A DNA stretch of 8,951 bases from an uncultured Moraxella sp. (GTDB lineage: Bacteria; Pseudomonadota; Gammaproteobacteria; Pseudomonadales; Moraxellaceae). Position numbers and translations under genes: made by a program. Location: assembly GCA_927911235.1 (NCBI GenBank), contig CAKMOY010000169.1:1-8951 (forward strand), in the 5' to 3' direction. Every line of letters starts with the position of its first letter. Positions within the stretch are counted from its first letter, which is position 1. Below the pieces are notes generated by a model that saw nothing but the letters and a program-made list of their open reading frames with translations, searched no databases and had not been told where the DNA came from. Shown here piece after piece: positions 6,910-8,951 of the stretch.

Positions 6910-7788
6910 CTATTGACGTGCTTGAGCCAAGCGACTATCACTATTTAACAATTGACGCAATGCACCAAATACAATCGCAAAGAACAGTAAAAAAGCACTG
7001 ATAATACCTGCTAGCTGTATATTTTTTTGTAATAAGGTTTGTTGTTCAATTTCTTGGTTTAAGGCAGTTGTTAAATTATTAGATTCGGTTAGTAATGCTC
7101 GGTTATATAATCGGGTATAATCCACCAAATAATCACTTGTTTGTTTAGAAATATAGCCTTTTTGAATATCTTGTAAAAAATTATCTAACAAACCCAAATA
7201 AGGAATCCAAATTTGCTCCGTTTCTTGTAAACTTTTCAAAGCGGCTTGATTATTTGTAGCATTTAAAGAAATTTCTTTGCCTGATGTTAAAGTAACTGCA
7301 CCACCTTTTTGGAAAGCTTGTAATGCTTGAGACAATGTATCTCGTTGTTTTTTAATCTCATCAATTTTATACACAGCAATTTGTGGCAAAGCATCAATAC
7401 TAACCGTCTGCTGTGTATTCGCAACAGATGGTGTTTCCGTATTGGCTACTGCACTCGCAACCGTTGTTGCTTGGTTTTCTGTTACTGGCGTTGCTAGATT
7501 TTGCGTTGTATTTATCGTTGTCGCTACAGCATTTTGTTTTTGTTGCTCTAAGGCTGTATTAATATATAGATTAATATCTAGCAAGTTTTTTGATAGCTCT
7601 TGACTCGTTGCCCCTTGGCTATTCGCAACTTCTAATGATTGTGCATACGTTGTAAAACGGTTGGTTGATAAAAAATTCAGTGCTAACATACCAACGGTCA
7701 ATGCCAAAAATAACACAACCAAAGTCAGTAACATGGTATATTTTTTATATTTTGAACCTGTGGTATTCGTATGATTTGTTGTTGCCAT
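6910..7788 (-). CDS. Two-TM membrane sensor, N-terminal half of the split kinase
   Basis: As written this is a 292-aa inner-membrane protein with TM1 at about residues 18-40, a periplasmic domain 41-256, TM2 257-277 and a 15-residue cytoplasmic stub ending at TAG. The periplasmic part starts with a helical stretch (S-Q-G-A-T-S-Q-E-L-S-K) reminiscent of PilJ/NarX-type sensors. It has a Thr/Ala/Val/Asn-rich low-complexity segment at about 84-130 and then long helices. The stub does not end a natural domain. The next codon continues, in frame, into the linker and PAS domain of the kinase, so this is most likely the N-terminal half of one kinase of 769 codons (counting the amber). The ATG at 7788 lies 10 nt after the binding-protein stop, with TAAGG overlapping that stop codon, which suggests translational coupling. 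It is the natural contact for the ligand-loaded binding protein; that interaction is inferred from gene order. Confidence 0.8.
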   Translation of the reverse strand: MATTNHTNTTGSKYKKYTMLLTLVVLFLALTVGMLALNFLSTNRFTTYAQSLEVANSQGATSQELSKNLLDINLYINTALEQQKQNAVATTINTTQNLATPVTENQATTVASAVANTETPSVANTQQTVSIDALPQIAVYKIDEIKKQRDTLSQALQAFQKGGAVTLTSGKEISLNATNNQAALKSLQETEQIWIPYLGLLDNFLQDIQKGYISKQTSDYLVDYTRLYNRALLTESNNLTTALNQEIEQQTLLQKNIQLAGIISAFLLFFAIVFGALRQLLNSDSRLAQARQ

Positions 7789-7798
7789 GTCTTATACC

Positions 7799-8812
7799 TT
7801 ATTTTAACGTAATATTTTGATAAGGAACGTTTACAATTTTATATTCCATACGATAATTAATGCCGTTCATTACAGGTTGATTGGTCGCCAAATTCGCTGC
7901 CATTCTCAAAGCTGTTTTGACTTGATTATCATAATCATTAAATACAGTTGAACTCATATCGCCAGATTTTACCAACTCTAGCCCTACTTTACCACCATCA
8001 ATACCAAAAACAGGCAATTTTATATTGTGTTTTTTAAGGGTATCAATCGCACCTATCGCCATGTTGTCATTATTTGCTAAAATCACTTCCACATCGCCAA
8101 AATTTGGTTGGCTTATCCAGTTTTCTACAACTTCACTCGCTTTGTCTTGTTGGAACATTGCCGTATCCGAAAAAACCTGTCGTACAGGAATACCTAACGA
8201 AGGGTAGTTTTGCATGGTACTGATTGACCATTTAGTACGAGCCATTGCCCCTGCATGGTTTGGAATGCCTTCTAATAACGCATATGAGATAGCACCATCT
8301 TTATTTTTATCCCAATCTGGATTGGCTTTCCACTTTTCTAGCACTTGTAGCCCTTGCAATACACCCGCTTGGTTAGCATCGCCATCTACAAAATAAGCCG
8401 TATCGCAACTTGCCAAATATTTATCGCCGGGATTACGGTTTAGATAAACAACAGGCACACCTTTTTTACAATATTTTTCAACAAACGCTTGACCTTGTGA
8501 TACATCAGCAAGGTTTACCACCAATGCTTTAGCACCCTGTTGTAACATATCATCAAGTTGTTGATATTGTTTGTTTTGGTCGTTATCCGCTTGCTCTAGC
8601 AACAAAGTCAAAGATGGCTGTTGTTGCATCACGCCTTTGGCAGACTCATACATATCATTAAAAAAGGCATTGGTTGCTATTGCACTCATAGACATGCCAA
8701 CCTTGGCTGTTGGATAGGCTATTGTTTCTGATTGCTCATTGGATTTTTGATTTGCACATGCTGTACATAACAATACAACAAATAAAGGCAAAGTCTTATA
8801 AAAATTTATCAT
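7799..8812 (-). CDS. MglB-like periplasmic sugar-binding lipoprotein
   Basis: This 337-aa protein belongs to the periplasmic-binding protein family of MglB/RbsB (LacI-like fold). The signal peptide ends in C-T-A-C with lipidation likely at Cys19, although Cys at -3 is atypical. Compared from memory with E. coli MglB, the calcium loop is kept (D168, N170, D172 and E242). So are several sugar contacts: N125, H186, R192, N248, D272 and N292. Others differ: the D14 region reads A-T-N, D154 is Gly188 and W183 is Phe220, so the ligand may not be glucose or galactose. Cys115 and Cys136 could form a disulfide. I chose ATG 8812 over GTG 8833 because AAGG lies 8-9 nt upstream and the shorter form gives a clean signal peptide. 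No permease or ABC ATPase is adjacent; the next genes encode a membrane sensor, kinase and receiver, so sensing is the likely job. It is intact. Confidence 0.9.
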   Translation of the reverse strand: MINFYKTLPLFVVLLCTACANQKSNEQSETIAYPTAKVGMSMSAIATNAFFNDMYESAKGVMQQQPSLTLLLEQADNDQNKQYQQLDDMLQQGAKALVVNLADVSQGQAFVEKYCKKGVPVVYLNRNPGDKYLASCDTAYFVDGDANQAGVLQGLQVLEKWKANPDWDKNKDGAISYALLEGIPNHAGAMARTKWSISTMQNYPSLGIPVRQVFSDTAMFQQDKASEVVENWISQPNFGDVEVILANNDNMAIGAIDTLKKHNIKLPVFGIDGGKVGLELVKSGDMSSTVFNDYDNQVKTALRMAANLATNQPVMNGINYRMEYKIVNVPYQNITLK

Positions 8813-8839
8813 GGTAGCTACCTTGTCTTGCACGATGTG

Positions 8840-8872
8840 TTCAAATTTTTTTAATTTTTTTTTAAATTTGAA
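8840..8872. repeat. Inverted repeat upstream of the binding-protein operon
   Basis: TTCAAATTT (8840-8848) and AAATTTGAA (8864-8872) are perfect 9-bp inverted arms separated by a 15-nt, almost pure A/T spacer. It lies 28 nt upstream of the chosen start codon. It could be a regulator-binding site or a leader hairpin of the operon. The low complexity means chance cannot be excluded. Confidence 0.45.
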
Positions 8873-8913
8873 TGACTCTAACGAATAAGCGACTTACAAA
8901 ACGTAATAAATAA

Positions 8914-8951
8914 ATATATAATATATAATATATAATATAATAATATATAAT
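8914..8951. repeat. AT-only tandem repeat at the window edge
   Basis: The sequence consists only of A and T and repeats ATATATA with a period near 7, loosening to ATA units at the end. It contains several exact TATAAT strings on the + strand and TATATT/TATTAT on the - strand. It may provide -10 elements or easily melted DNA upstream of the - strand operon. It runs off the window, so its full length is not visible. Confidence 0.7.

Noticed and set aside
8813..8833. Upstream GTG start (8833) for the binding protein
   Set aside because: It adds seven residues with charged character before the signal peptide and lacks a good ribosome site; ATG 8812 has AAGG at good spacing.
1..8951. CRISPR arrays, tRNA/rRNA genes, insertion sequences or prophage genes
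   Set aside because: I found no regularly spaced repeats, no cloverleaf-like sequence, no transposase or integrase motifs and no terminal inverted repeats with target duplications.

Overview
The window looks like chromosome from a low-GC gammaproteobacterium, most likely Moraxellaceae (Moraxella, Faucicola or Psychrobacter type). Reasons are the AT-rich base composition, a gspN-gspC-gspD gene order like that of Acinetobacter and relatives, and the style of the proteins. This placement is inference; no rRNA or other taxonomic marker is present.

Layout: 1-253 is an AT-rich leader with a likely promoter and a long 5'-UTR hairpin. It precedes a small, apparently highly expressed lipoprotein that is about half alanine (254-625), closed by a good intrinsic terminator (646-680). 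On the + strand, 815-5044 holds the start of a type II secretion system (T2SS) operon: gspN (inner-membrane protein), gspC (inner-membrane linker with PDZ domain) and gspD (outer-membrane secretin). Each of the three is broken once by a single-base frameshift; reconstructed lengths are 258, 317 and 810 aa. A bidirectional terminator (5056-5081) lies between gspD and the converging - strand genes.

The - strand operon, transcribed from about 8812 down to 5085, encodes a complete-looking signalling chain. It starts with an MglB-like periplasmic sugar-binding lipoprotein, followed by a two-TM membrane sensor. That sensor continues in the same frame, past a single TAG codon, into a PAS-Hpt-HATPase (CheA-like) kinase. 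The kinase itself has one further frameshift in an A6 run. Last comes a stand-alone CheY-like receiver. No sugar permease or ABC ATPase is present, so the binding protein probably serves as a ligand sensor for the kinase, in the manner of LuxP/LuxQ or TorT/TorS. The ligand and the output are unknown.

The main caution is that five coding lesions fall in one 9-kb window: four single-base indels, three of them placed at A runs, plus one nonsense codon. Conserved protein sequence continues normally after each. Either the sequence carries indel errors, or this strain has recently lost both its T2SS and this sensor kinase. Read data or a close relative's sequence would decide.
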